DNA from: a virus
DNA length: 29,403 nucleotides
Reading direction: 5' to 3' (one strand)
IMG/VR virus record: IMGVR_UViG_3300042523_001055
Location: 1-29,403 of that record
The translations under genes were made by a program, and so were the position numbers. Shown piece by piece: positions 7,090 to 13,899 of the stretch (its first letter is position 1; the number at the start of each line of letters is the position of its first letter). The notes under the pieces were generated by a model, which was given only the letters and a program-made list of their open reading frames with translations, ran no database searches and had not been told where the DNA came from.

Positions 7090-7385
7090 AGAAAGACCCG
7101 CTCAAGGAGGCCCTCATCAACGAGGGCAAGGAGAACCTTGAGAAGATTAACCAGATCGCAGACGACATGGGCGAACCGCTCCTGCTCGCTGACAACCTGG
7201 AGGCCGCGATCATCGGAGTCACCGAATCGATTGAACCCGTCGTCGTGTACGACCACGAAAAGTGCATCGAGATCTTCGTCATCTTGGAAGAGATGACCGA
7301 GGAAGACGCGCGCGACCATATGTCGTATAACGTCACCGGCTCTTACGTCGGCAGCAAGACACCGATCTTCATCAGACTCATCTGA
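7068..7385 (+). CDS. Small unknown protein (105 aa)
   Basis: Starts at ATG 7068, inside the last 22 bases of the nuclease gene in another frame, behind an A/C-rich leader (CCCATCCCAATCCCAACAACCT). The N-terminus is strongly basic (MAPKKKLKKDP), then helical (EALINEGKENLEKINQIADD), then beta-rich and acidic with VVVYDHEKCIEIFVILEEM. It ends two bases before the primase-helicase gene. No family recognised; a role in replication is suggested only by position. Confidence 0.65.
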   Translation: MAPKKKLKKDPLKEALINEGKENLEKINQIADDMGEPLLLADNLEAAIIGVTESIEPVVVYDHEKCIEIFVILEEMTEEDARDHMSYNVTGSYVGSKTPIFIRLI

Positions 7386-7387
7386 AG

Positions 7388-9658
7388 ATGGCCTCCAAAC
7401 CGACCGTCGATGCGGAAGCAATCGACTCGCACCTTCGTCTGCTCTTCGGGGACGCCCCCGAAGGGTACGTGTGCCTGCGTGGCATCGGCGAGAAGGGCAC
7501 CGAACGCGAAGGCATCTTCCGCGAAGACATCTTCCTGGAGCCGAAGCACCTCGGCTGGCGTCGCTTCTCGATGTCCGTCGCCTTCCACGCGACCCGCTGG
7601 GGACAGCACCAGGTCGCCACCTTCATCGTGCCTTGCACGTTAAGGGAGGCTCGCGGCACCGCCGAGAACTGCGACGTCTTCCGCACCGTGTGCGCCGACT
7701 TCGACACCGGCGACACCGACGCCAAGCTCGCGTTCGTCGAGAAGGAATTCGGAAAGCCATCGATGATCGTCCTGTCGGGCGGCACCACCGAAGAGGGCAA
7801 GCCCAAGCGTCACGTCTACTGGAGCATCTCCGGACTGGAGGTCGCTCACGTCGTCTCCGTGCGTGACTACATCGCCCGCAAGGCGGGAGCCGACATCCAG
7901 TTCGGCCTAGGCGTGGACGGCAACCCCTACGGTCGAGCGCACCAGCCCATCCGTCTGGCCGGCTCCATCCACGGCAAGTCGGGCGTCACCCGACTCGTCA
8001 CGATCGAGAAGCACGACCCCGAGGCGTTCATCTCCGACCCGTACGCCTGCTCGGTCCGTATGCCCGACAGCCCCTGGGCCATCAAGGAGGAGGTCGCCAA
8101 GCTCGGGGCTATGTTCAAGCCCGAGAGCGGTGCCATCGCCGCCCTGACCACGGACGTGTCGGCGGGAGCCGATGCCGGCGAGACTCGCTGGTCCGCCTTC
8201 ACCCGCGTAGCGGGTCACTACCTCCACGTAGCCCGTAAGGGAGACATGTCCCTGGACGAAGCCAGACAGGCCACCAACGGCTGGATGCTCGCCCATATGG
8301 ACCCGCCTTGGCCCGAAGCCAGGTTCAACAACGAGTGGACCGGCCTGCTCCGTAAGGACATCTCCAGCCACGGCCCGATGCCCGAGCCCGAGAAGCCCAT
8401 CCTCCAGGAAGGCCAGGGCCTCGCCGTGTGGGGCGCCCACCGTTGGTCCCTCGAAACCCCTCCGACCCGCCAGTTCCTCGTCAGCAAGCTGATCCTGGCT
8501 GGCAAGCACCACCTGCTCGTCGCCGAAGGCGGAGCCGGCAAGACCTTCCTGATGCTGGACCTGGCCCTCAAGGTCGCCGGCAACAAGGAGGGCGATACCT
8601 GGGGTGGTATGCCCGTGCTTCGCAAGGGGCCCGTCGTCATCCTGACGACCGAGGACGACAAGGACGAACTGCACATCCGCCTCCACGATATGGACCCCCA
8701 GGGCGAACGCCGTAAGGCGGCAGGCGACGACCTGATCATCCTGCCCACCATCAACTCCGGCGGTGCTTTCCCCCTCGTCGAGAAGGACCCCCGCACCCAG
8801 GAGGCCCGCGCCTCCCGCAAATGGCTTGAGTTCTTCAACCTTCTGAAGAACATCAAAGACCTACAACTGGTGGTTATTGACACTCTTAACAGCGTTCTTC
8901 ACGGGGAGGAAAATTCCGCCACCGTCATCAACGAGTTCATCCGCGTGGCCTCTCAAATCTGCGGTGACCTCGGAGCCACCCTCATCGTCGTACACCACAT
9001 CCGCAAGCAAGGCGACGAACCCATCCGCAACGCGGAGCAGATGAAGGCCGCGATCCGAGGCTCGTCCGCCCTGCCGTCGGCCTTCCGCTGTAACATCGGC
9101 GTCTGGCACTGCTCCGACTACGACCGCCGGATGAAGGCCCTCAAGATGACCCCCAAGAAGGGCGCCCTCTGGAAGCTCGCGGTCATCAAGGCCAATAACC
9201 CCGAGATGTTCGACGGCGAACGTACGCTCCTGCGTACGGAGTCCGGCCTGCTCACGGACGTCACCGACCGCGACAAGTTCAACGACATCAACTATATGGA
9301 GCGTCAGGCTTGGATGCTCGCCGCGATCACCCTGGCGTCCAGGAAGGGCCACCCCTACTCCATCGAAGGCAAGAACGCCAAGTCGGGCCTGTACCGCCGG
9401 CGTGGCGAACTCCCTCCCAACCTGCGGAACATCGGCCCAGGCGAGTTCGCCCACGTCGTGGACGAGATGCTCATGTCCAAGGCCATCGTCGCAGCAGCAG
9501 CCAAGGGCGGTAAGGACAAGAAGTGGCTCGACATCCCCAACGGTCCCATCGCCACCGACGAAGTCGGGGCGGAAATCAGCTCCGGTGCCTACGAGCCCCC
9601 CGACTGGGAGACCTACGCGTACGACAAGGACGCGCGCATCATCATCAAGATCATATGA
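7388..9658 (+). CDS. Prim-pol primase fused to a RepA/KaiC-type helicase
   Basis: 756 residues. The N-terminal half carries an archaeo-eukaryotic-primase-like pattern: CADFDTGD at 102-109 (metal-binding acidic pair), SGG at 130-132 and RHVYW with His142, then RLAGSIHGK. The C-terminal half has Walker A AEGGAGKT at 379-386 and Walker B LVVIDTLNS at 494-502, with TTEDDKDE between them, as in RepA/AAA_25 hexameric helicases. It would prime and unwind DNA at phage replication forks. No DNA polymerase gene is present in the window. Its stop overlaps the next ATG (ATGA). Confidence 0.8.
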   Translation: MASKPTVDAEAIDSHLRLLFGDAPEGYVCLRGIGEKGTEREGIFREDIFLEPKHLGWRRFSMSVAFHATRWGQHQVATFIVPCTLREARGTAENCDVFRTVCADFDTGDTDAKLAFVEKEFGKPSMIVLSGGTTEEGKPKRHVYWSISGLEVAHVVSVRDYIARKAGADIQFGLGVDGNPYGRAHQPIRLAGSIHGKSGVTRLVTIEKHDPEAFISDPYACSVRMPDSPWAIKEEVAKLGAMFKPESGAIAALTTDVSAGADAGETRWSAFTRVAGHYLHVARKGDMSLDEARQATNGWMLAHMDPPWPEARFNNEWTGLLRKDISSHGPMPEPEKPILQEGQGLAVWGAHRWSLETPPTRQFLVSKLILAGKHHLLVAEGGAGKTFLMLDLALKVAGNKEGDTWGGMPVLRKGPVVILTTEDDKDELHIRLHDMDPQGERRKAAGDDLIILPTINSGGAFPLVEKDPRTQEARASRKWLEFFNLLKNIKDLQLVVIDTLNSVLHGEENSATVINEFIRVASQICGDLGATLIVVHHIRKQGDEPIRNAEQMKAAIRGSSALPSAFRCNIGVWHCSDYDRRMKALKMTPKKGALWKLAVIKANNPEMFDGERTLLRTESGLLTDVTDRDKFNDINYMERQAWMLAAITLASRKGHPYSIEGKNAKSGLYRRRGELPPNLRNIGPGEFAHVVDEMLMSKAIVAAAAKGGKDKKWLDIPNGPIATDEVGAEISSGAYEPPDWETYAYDKDARIIIKII

Positions 9659-9849
9659 GCAACCGACCTATTATCAGAATGGCAGACGACGGCAGGGACA
9701 ACCTCTCGTTATGGGAAAGATGCCGTCTGATAGTAGAGGCGGGGATCAAGAAGTACGGCGATTCCGGCGGCCTCCCCATCTCGGGGACAGGCCGTGCCCG
9801 GAAGCCAAAGAAAAAGAATGAGAAAAAGAAGGTTGCCAAGAAGAAGTAG
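9655..9849 (+). CDS. Small basic protein (64 aa)
   Basis: ATG 9655 overlaps the primase-helicase stop. The first half (LSLWERCRLIVEAGIKKYG) looks helical; the last twenty residues are almost all lysine (for example KKKNEKKKVAKKK). Such a tail suggests nucleic-acid binding, for example as a helicase accessory factor. No family recognised. Confidence 0.55.
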   Translation: MSNRPIIRMADDGRDNLSLWERCRLIVEAGIKKYGDSGGLPISGTGRARKPKKKNEKKKVAKKK

Positions 9850-9881
9850 CTCTGAAACGGTCGGTGTCCCAACCCACCGAT

Positions 9882-10070
9882 ATGAAATACATCAAACCAT
9901 CCGCCGTGCGTAAGGCCGTCAAAGAAGCGGGCAAACGCACGTCCAAAGAATACCTGGAGGCACTCGACCGCTACGTCGAACGTGCCGTCCTCCGCGCCCT
10001 CGCCGAACACAACGGCGGGAAACTCACGATCGACGCCTGCGTCGCCGGTCACACCCTCGGCAACCGATGA
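9882..10070 (+). CDS. Histone-fold-like small DNA-binding protein (62 aa)
   Basis: ATG 9882 is chosen because it carries the CCCAACCCACCGAT leader seen at other starts; an upstream GTG at 9864 is also in frame. The sequence KPSAVRKAVKEAGKRTSKEY, then EALDRYVERAVLRALAE, then HNGGKLTIDACVAG follows the short helix - loop - long helix - loop - short helix layout of histone folds. It resembles archaeal HMf proteins at the first helix (RxxKxAG), at RxS, and at the HxGxKTI-like second loop. The central helix is about six residues shorter than in HMf. It may compact or mark phage DNA. Its stop overlaps the transglycosylase start. Confidence 0.55.
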   Translation: MKYIKPSAVRKAVKEAGKRTSKEYLEALDRYVERAVLRALAEHNGGKLTIDACVAGHTLGNR

Positions 10071-10507
10071 CCTCCGCCCTGGCTGTGCTGGCGGCTTTCG
10101 TCGCCCCCGAAGTCCCCGAGAAGTGGGTGGACGCCGTCGAGATCATCGAGTCCGGCGGTCGTGGTGCCCTCACCCCTCCGGGGGACCGGGGTGCCGCGAT
10201 TGGCCCGTTCCAGTTCTGGAAGCGGGCTTGGGAAGATACCACCCTCCTGCGTGAGCAGATGAAACTCAAGACCTTCCCCTACTGGCGGGCCAACGAGCCC
10301 AAGATCGCGCGCCAGTATGCCAAGACCTGGCTCTCCCACCTGATGATGAGGCTCACCGACAAGCTCCACCGCACCCCCACCGCCGGCGAGACCTGGCTGG
10401 CTTACAATATGGGGATGACCGGCTTCGGGCTCTACGACTACGACATCCGCAAGGTCCCCGCCCACAAGCGGTCCAAGGCCCTCGCCATCCAGAACGCAGT
10501 CCAGTGA
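10067..10507 (+). CDS. Lytic transglycosylase-like endolysin
   Basis: 146 residues. IIESGG with the likely catalytic Glu28, then AAIGPFQFWKRAW at 44-56, and LAYNMGMTGFG at 111-121 match the E-SGG, G-(I/P)-Q and AYN motifs of the lysozyme-like SLT fold. It would cleave the glycan strands of peptidoglycan. The first twelve residues are moderately hydrophobic (TSALAVLAAFVA), which could be a weak signal-anchor, though Pro and Glu follow closely. It lies among replication and packaging genes, about 8 kb from the holin; a virion-associated or lysis role are both possible. The end overlaps the next GTG (GTGA). Confidence 0.7.
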   Translation: MTSALAVLAAFVAPEVPEKWVDAVEIIESGGRGALTPPGDRGAAIGPFQFWKRAWEDTTLLREQMKLKTFPYWRANEPKIARQYAKTWLSHLMMRLTDKLHRTPTAGETWLAYNMGMTGFGLYDYDIRKVPAHKRSKALAIQNAVQ

Positions 10508-10965
10508 CCGACATCTACGAAAGCATCATCCAGTCCCCGCTCATCGCCTTCAAGGGCGAGCGGGGCTCGATGCGCGGTGCCGTCTCCTTCCGTGGGCACA
10601 AGATGTTCCACTCCACCGCCGTCCGCCTCGCCCAGATGCGTCCCATCCTGGAAGAGATGAACGCCAAGGGGATGACCCTGCGGAAGGCTTGCAGGAAGCT
10701 AGGCTACTCCAAGCCCTGCGTCTACGGCTGGCTCAAGATCCTCGGCATCCGCTGGCGGACCTCCGAGAAGGGCCAGGGCAAGAAACTCGTCAAGACCGGC
10801 TGGCACGACGCGATCGTAGCCGGCGCGAAGGCGGGTAAGACCCTGGAACAGGTAGCCGACTCCCTGGGCGGGGTCCACCTCCAGAACATCCACCGGTTCT
10901 GCAAGACCAACGGCATCGACTGGAAAGCTCTCAAGAAGAAACACGATGAAGAAACAAACCGATAA
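10504..10965 (+). CDS. Double helix-turn-helix protein
   Basis: 153 residues from GTG 10504. Two helix-turn-helix-like segments are seen: TLRKACRKLGYSKPCVYGWL (about residues 59-78) and TLEQVADSLGGVHLQNIHRF (about 118-137), each followed by GI.W, so it looks like an internal duplication. It directly precedes and overlaps the small terminase gene and may be a regulator or a DNA-recognition partner in packaging. Function not established. Confidence 0.6.
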   Translation: MTDIYESIIQSPLIAFKGERGSMRGAVSFRGHKMFHSTAVRLAQMRPILEEMNAKGMTLRKACRKLGYSKPCVYGWLKILGIRWRTSEKGQGKKLVKTGWHDAIVAGAKAGKTLEQVADSLGGVHLQNIHRFCKTNGIDWKALKKKHDEETNR

Positions 10966-11521
10966 GGACCAATGGAAGGGCGGACTCATCGTCCGTCACG
11001 ACCGCGAAGGCTTCGTCACCGAGCAACAGATGATGTTCGTCGAAGCCTACGTCGCCAATGGCGGTAACGCCAAGGCTGCTGCCCTCGCCGTAGGCTACGA
11101 CGGCAACTCCGCCTCCGACCTCATCAAGAACCATAAGGTCCGCGAGGCCATCGAAATCTACCGCGACACGGAGATCAAGACCAAGGGCGCCACCAAGGCT
11201 TGGGCCGTGATGAACCGCCTCCTCGACGACCCGGCCACCCCGGCCCAGGTGCAGTTCCAAGCTGCCCGCTGGACGCTGGAGGCGTCGGGCCACGGCCTCT
11301 CCGCCGTAGCCGCCGCCCTGGCGGTCGGCAACCGAGGCAAGAAAGACCTCCACGATATGTCCGTCTCCGAACTCCAGGAGATCGCGGACAAGGCCAAGAC
11401 CTGGCTCGACTCGATGAAGACCGTGGTTGCCACCGGCATCGAGGTATCCAAAGCTATCGACCTTCCCCCCAACGACAATGAACGAACCGATCCACGACCC
11501 GACAGTAACCCTGCGCCTTGA
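10946..11521 (+). CDS. terS: Terminase small subunit
   Basis: 191 residues. FVEAYVANGGNAKAAALAVG at about residues 30-49 is the N-terminal helix-turn-helix of the Terminase_2 type (FV..Y...GN...AA..AGY). The middle contains a dimerising helical part (TPAQVQFQAARWTLEASG), and the C-terminus is disordered and Pro/Asp-rich. It recognises phage DNA for packaging and loads the large subunit. Unusually, the large subunit gene is 10 kb away (21589-23190) beyond two minus-strand operons. The last 44 bases overlap the next gene. Confidence 0.75.
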   Translation: MKKQTDKDQWKGGLIVRHDREGFVTEQQMMFVEAYVANGGNAKAAALAVGYDGNSASDLIKNHKVREAIEIYRDTEIKTKGATKAWAVMNRLLDDPATPAQVQFQAARWTLEASGHGLSAVAAALAVGNRGKKDLHDMSVSELQEIADKAKTWLDSMKTVVATGIEVSKAIDLPPNDNERTDPRPDSNPAP

Positions 11522-11804
11522 ACTGGGCAGGGTCACCGACCAACGCGACGCCTACCAGAAGGCTTTCAGCACGGAAGTGCTGAAGGTCGTCCGGGTAGCC
11601 ATCATCCAAGCCACCATCGATGCCGACGAGGAGATCGCCCTTCTCCGTGAACGCGTCGATAACCTGGTCATCAAGAACAACGAGCGTCACGCCGAGCTTC
11701 ATCTTCTTGATGCCAAGAACCGAGACCTCCAGTCCGAGGTCGAGCGGCTGAAGAACAACTGCGCCTACCTGGACAAGAAGCTCGACGATGAACTCGACAA
11801 ATGA
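11478..11804 (+). CDS. Coiled-coil small protein (108 aa)
   Basis: ATG 11478 lies inside the terminase small gene in another frame. From about residue 14 to the end the protein is a nearly unbroken charged helix (ALLRERVDNLVIKNNERHAE, then DLQSEVERLKNN), consistent with a coiled coil. No family recognised. The stop overlaps the next start as ATGA. Confidence 0.6.
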   Translation: MNEPIHDPTVTLRLELGRVTDQRDAYQKAFSTEVLKVVRVAIIQATIDADEEIALLRERVDNLVIKNNERHAELHLLDAKNRDLQSEVERLKNNCAYLDKKLDDELDK

Positions 11805-11998
11805 TCCACGAATTCCGCAACCCGATGCCCGTCGAGACCCCCTTGGGCTACGGGCTTCTCATCTACGTCCGCGACGGTGGCACCTTCGCCAACGACGTCT
11901 TCGCCATCGTCCTGGATGAGGACGGCATCATCCGCCATATGACCACCGATCAGTTCAAGCTCCTCCGCAACGATACCTTCGGTATCCGCGACCAATGA
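11801..11998 (+). CDS. Small unknown protein (65 aa)
   Basis: ATG 11801 to TGA 11998, with ATGA overlaps at both ends, which supports it as a real gene in a coupled chain. It is beta-rich (GYGLLIYVRDGG, VFAIVLDEDGIIRHMTTDQF). No family recognised. Confidence 0.6.
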   Translation: MIHEFRNPMPVETPLGYGLLIYVRDGGTFANDVFAIVLDEDGIIRHMTTDQFKLLRNDTFGIRDQ

Positions 11999-12150
11999 AG
12001 ACCGCCAAGACCCCGCAGGAAGCCCGGGCGAAGCCTGGGCTCAAGAAGCTCACCCCGCTGGAAAACGCGCTCGTCTCCAAGATGCAGGCCGGAGTCAAGG
12101 CCCTCTGGACCGAACTCCTCTCCCGCAACAAGTGGAGGCCCTCCAAGTGA
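11995..12150 (+). CDS. Small basic unknown protein (51 aa)
   Basis: ATG 11995 overlaps the previous stop and the TGA at 12148-12150 overlaps the next GTG. The product begins MKTAKTPQEARAKPGLKKLT, then has a helical stretch (ENALVSKMQAGVKALWTELL) and a basic end (RNKWRPSK). Its coupling at both ends is the main support. Confidence 0.6.
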   Translation: MKTAKTPQEARAKPGLKKLTPLENALVSKMQAGVKALWTELLSRNKWRPSK

Positions 12151-12422
12151 GCGAACGCGAGCTGACCGTACGCCACAAGGGCGTCACCTACGACGTCGTC
12201 CTGGACGTCGATGTCCAGTGGGTGGACGACTCGTTCGACCACGACTGGGGTGGCCGGCGCCAGACCGAGGAGTGCGGGCACTGGGAAATCGACTGGGACG
12301 CCACCAGCATCGTCTCCTGCACCGACCAGGAAGGCGAGGACGAGGACCCGGTCTATATCGAAGGATTGATGGACGCCATCGAAGAGGCATCCCGCGATCT
12401 CGACTTCTCCGACTGGGACTGA
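12147..12422 (+). CDS. Small acidic unknown protein (91 aa)
   Basis: GTG 12147 is preferred because it forms a GTGA overlap with the previous stop; an in-frame GTG at 12132 would add five residues. The protein is acidic and Trp-rich (DVQWVDDSFDHDWGG, CGHWEIDWDATSI, then LDFSDWD at the end). In style it resembles the small acidic proteins of the minus-strand operon at 13308-17649. Last gene before the gene-free stretch. No family recognised. Confidence 0.6.
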   Translation: MSERELTVRHKGVTYDVVLDVDVQWVDDSFDHDWGGRRQTEECGHWEIDWDATSIVSCTDQEGEDEDPVYIEGLMDAIEEASRDLDFSDWD

Positions 12423-12462
12423 AATGTCCTACGTTGTGTGGGAAAAAAGGCGTTTTGAGGAA

Positions 12463-12508
12463 GGGGGGTTTTACCCCCCTCTTCCCCGTGCCTCAAACCC
12501 CCTTGAGG
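12463..12508 (+). terminator. Two adjacent hairpins, terminator/attenuator-like
   Basis: GGGGGGT (12463-12469) pairs with ACCCCCC (12473-12479) across a TTT loop. Next, CCTCAA (12491-12496) pairs with TTGAGG (12503-12508). The same CCTCAAA could instead pair with TTTGAGG just upstream of the first hairpin (near 12453-12460), giving an alternative fold. No long T-run follows, so simple termination is uncertain. Confidence 0.4.
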
Positions 12509-12521
12509 AAGCAGTCGTTTT

Positions 12522-12534
12522 GTTGATTATCAAC
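12522..12534. promoter_or_regulatory. Palindrome, operator-like
   Basis: GTTGAT-T-ATCAAC is a perfect 6-bp inverted repeat around one T, enclosed by an outer AGTCG/CGACT pair. The size and symmetry suit a dimeric regulator, or a short hairpin in RNA. Confidence 0.4.
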
Positions 12535-12600
12535 GACTTAAGTGCGATTTACCCCCCTTCCTTTCCTTTTTGCCAAAATCAGCACCCCCCCCTTCCTCAT

Positions 12601-12634
12601 CGTAACTCGTTGCAGATGCTAGAGTTACGCAACG
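12601..12634. repeat. Interleaved inverted repeats
   Basis: CGTAACTC (12601-12608) is the reverse complement of GAGTTACG (12622-12629), and CGTTGC (12608-12613) of GCAACG (12629-12634). The arms are interleaved (A, B, A', B') rather than nested, so in RNA either hairpin could form but probably not both, as the connecting loops are zero length. Confidence 0.55.
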
Positions 12635-12654
12635 GTGAGGAAGCGAGGAAGCCC

Positions 12655-12672
12655 TATACTAATACTATTAGT
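12655..12672 (+). promoter_or_regulatory. Putative promoter -10 overlapped by a palindromic operator
   Basis: TATACT at 12655-12660 is a good -10. ACTAATA-C-TATTAGT at 12658-12672 is a perfect palindrome with 7-bp arms that overlaps it. A protein bound here would block transcription of the RusA gene. No good -35 is seen, so activation by a factor is possible. Confidence 0.45.
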
Positions 12673-12679
12673 GGCATCC

Positions 12680-12719
12680 TCGGGCTTTGCCCATCGCCTT
12701 GAAAGGCGAGGCATCCCGA
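12680..12719 (+). ncRNA. Nested leader hairpin upstream of the RusA gene
   Basis: Three stacked stems nest exactly: TCGGG/CCCGA, TGCC/GGCA and TCGCCT/AGGCGA, closed by a TGAA loop at 12700-12703. No T-run follows, so this is not a terminator. It would lie in the 5' leader of the transcript starting near 12667 and could protect the RNA or control translation of the gene starting at 12758. Confidence 0.5.
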
Positions 12720-12757
12720 TAGCCTTACTAGTATGAGCCGAACCAAAGCTTGAAACT

Positions 12758-13207
12758 ATGAACCCAATCCAATTCTCCGCCTCGGGCACCCCCCGCCCAC
12801 AACCTAGACCACGACTCGTCAAAGGGCGCGTCGTCTCCGTCGCAGACGCCAACGCCAAGCGGTGGATCGCCCTCGTCGAACGGTCAGCCAGGAACGCCCA
12901 CTCGTCCCACGGGGTCGCCTCCGAGCCCCTCGACGTCGCGATGCTCTTCCGTATGCCCACCCCCAAGAAGGACCGGCACGGCAAACCCCATACCTTCCGC
13001 CCCGATGCCGACAACCTCGCCAAGCTCGCCCTGGACGCGATGATGCGCGCCGGTCTGATCAAGGACGACTCGTCCGTGTCCTCCCTCTCGGTCCGTAAGG
13101 TCTGGGCCAGCGAGGGAGGGGCCGACTTCGTGCTGTCGATCGATTCGTCCGTGGCCCCGTCCGTGCCCTACGTTGAGCCTCCTGGCTGGGTTGGCGGGTT
13201 TGGGTGA
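12758..13207 (+). CDS. rusA: RusA-family Holliday junction resolvase
   Basis: 149 residues. The signature FRPDADNLAKLALDAMM (80-96), IKDDSSV (101-107) and K114 reproduce the RusA pattern (PDxDN..K...D, DD..V, K). Predicted metal-binding acids are Asp83, Asp85, Asp93 and Asp103/104. RusA dimers cut four-way DNA junctions, here to resolve replication or recombination intermediates before packaging. The C-terminus is Pro/Gly-rich. It is the last gene of the plus-strand block and has its own structured leader. Confidence 0.8.
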   Translation: MNPIQFSASGTPRPQPRPRLVKGRVVSVADANAKRWIALVERSARNAHSSHGVASEPLDVAMLFRMPTPKKDRHGKPHTFRPDADNLAKLALDAMMRAGLIKDDSSVSSLSVRKVWASEGGADFVLSIDSSVAPSVPYVEPPGWVGGFG

Positions 13208-13264
13208 TGCCTACCTAGGGTCCGGTCGTCAAATGGCCTCACAGGGCAAATGCGGAGGCACAAA

Positions 13265-13296
13265 AAAAGGGGCGACTCGCAAGAATCGCCCCTTTT
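13265..13296. terminator. Bidirectional intrinsic terminator
   Basis: AAAAGGGGCGA (13265-13275) pairs with TCGCCCCTTTT (13286-13296) across a ten-base loop. The stem ends in T's on the plus strand and, on the minus strand, in a run from the A's at 13262-13268. It sits between converging genes (RusA on plus, the accessory operon on minus), exactly where a shared terminator is expected. Confidence 0.85.
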
Positions 13297-13307
13297 GGTC
13301 GTTTTTC

Positions 13308-13700
13308 TTATTTCCGCCTCGGCAACCGCGTCGGCAGGATACCGCCTTGCGCCACGAACCAAGCCTTGACCAGTTTCAGCTTCTCCAGACCCGAGTCGCT
13401 GAACTCGACCCCAGCAGGCAGGTCCTCTGCCGACTGGATGACGAACGCCAGAGCATCCATCGGAGGCTCGACGCAGTTTTCAGCCAGGTACTGGTAATGC
13501 TCCGCGACAGCCGTCTCGATCATCTCCTCGGTCAGATCAGAGTCCTCCTCGGACACCTGCTCCGGCCTTTCGATGCCCTGGACTTCGTAGTGGTGCCACA
13601 TCTTCTCGTCGTTCACCCGCGTGAAGCCGACGGTGACGAAGACGGTGAAGTCTCCGACTTCCACGGAGATGGTTTCTTTCTCGTTCTTGGGTTTTTTCAT
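13308..13700 (-). CDS. Small acidic unknown protein (130 aa)
   Basis: Starts at the ATG read from 13700 (MKKPKNEKET); a longer upstream extension belongs to another reading context. Beta-rich start (ISVEVGDFTVFVTVGF), then an acidic helix (EQVSEEDSDLTEEMIETAVA) and a basic end (PTRLPRRK). Last gene of the minus operon, next to the bidirectional terminator. No family recognised. Confidence 0.6.
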   Translation of the reverse strand: MKKPKNEKETISVEVGDFTVFVTVGFTRVNDEKMWHHYEVQGIERPEQVSEEDSDLTEEMIETAVAEHYQYLAENCVEPPMDALAFVIQSAEDLPAGVEFSDSGLEKLKLVKAWFVAQGGILPTRLPRRK

Positions 13701-13708
13701 ATGGGGAA

Positions 13709-13882
13709 TTATTCTTCGACGACGACCTCGTCCACCCAGAGGGTGATGCCGAGTTCCTTGGCGACGGCCTTGAGGGCCTTCACCTTCTTGTTGAACTCGC
13801 GTTCGCATTGCTTCTCGGTGCCGAATGTCTCGATGCCGAGTTCAGCGATTGCCTTGACGGCATAGTGGTTTGGTTGGCTCAT
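13709..13882 (-). CDS. Small unknown protein (57 aa)
   Basis: ATG read from 13882, behind an A/C-rich leader (CCCCCAAAACACCA). Product MSQPNHYAVKAIAELGIETF followed by a lysine-rich helix (EFNKKVKALKAVAKELGI) and an acidic end (VDEVVVEE). Eight bases before the 13700 start. Function unknown. Confidence 0.6.
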   Translation of the reverse strand: MSQPNHYAVKAIAELGIETFGTEKQCEREFNKKVKALKAVAKELGITLWVDEVVVEE

Positions 13883-13899
13883 TGGTGTTTTGGGGGAAA

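Larger units (their letters stand above)
12423..12757. other. Gene-free, structure-rich leader region
   Basis: 335 bases without a convincing gene. It is richer in A/T and in homopolymer runs than its surroundings and contains at least five inverted-repeat elements, listed separately, plus repeated GAGGAAG (near 12457, 12505, 12637 and 12645) and CCCCCTTCC (near 12555 and 12588). It lies between the end of the replication operon and the RusA gene and is most likely a control region. Confidence 0.6.

Noticed and set aside
12424-12702. A 92-codon open frame on the plus strand in the leader region
   Set aside because: Its sequence is low in charged pattern, runs through several hairpins and homopolymers, and shows none of the coupling typical of real genes here. 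The stretch is better explained as control DNA.
12680-12719. Possible tRNA fragment
   Set aside because: The element is a single nested hairpin with no cloverleaf, no anticodon arm layout and no CCA-type acceptor end.
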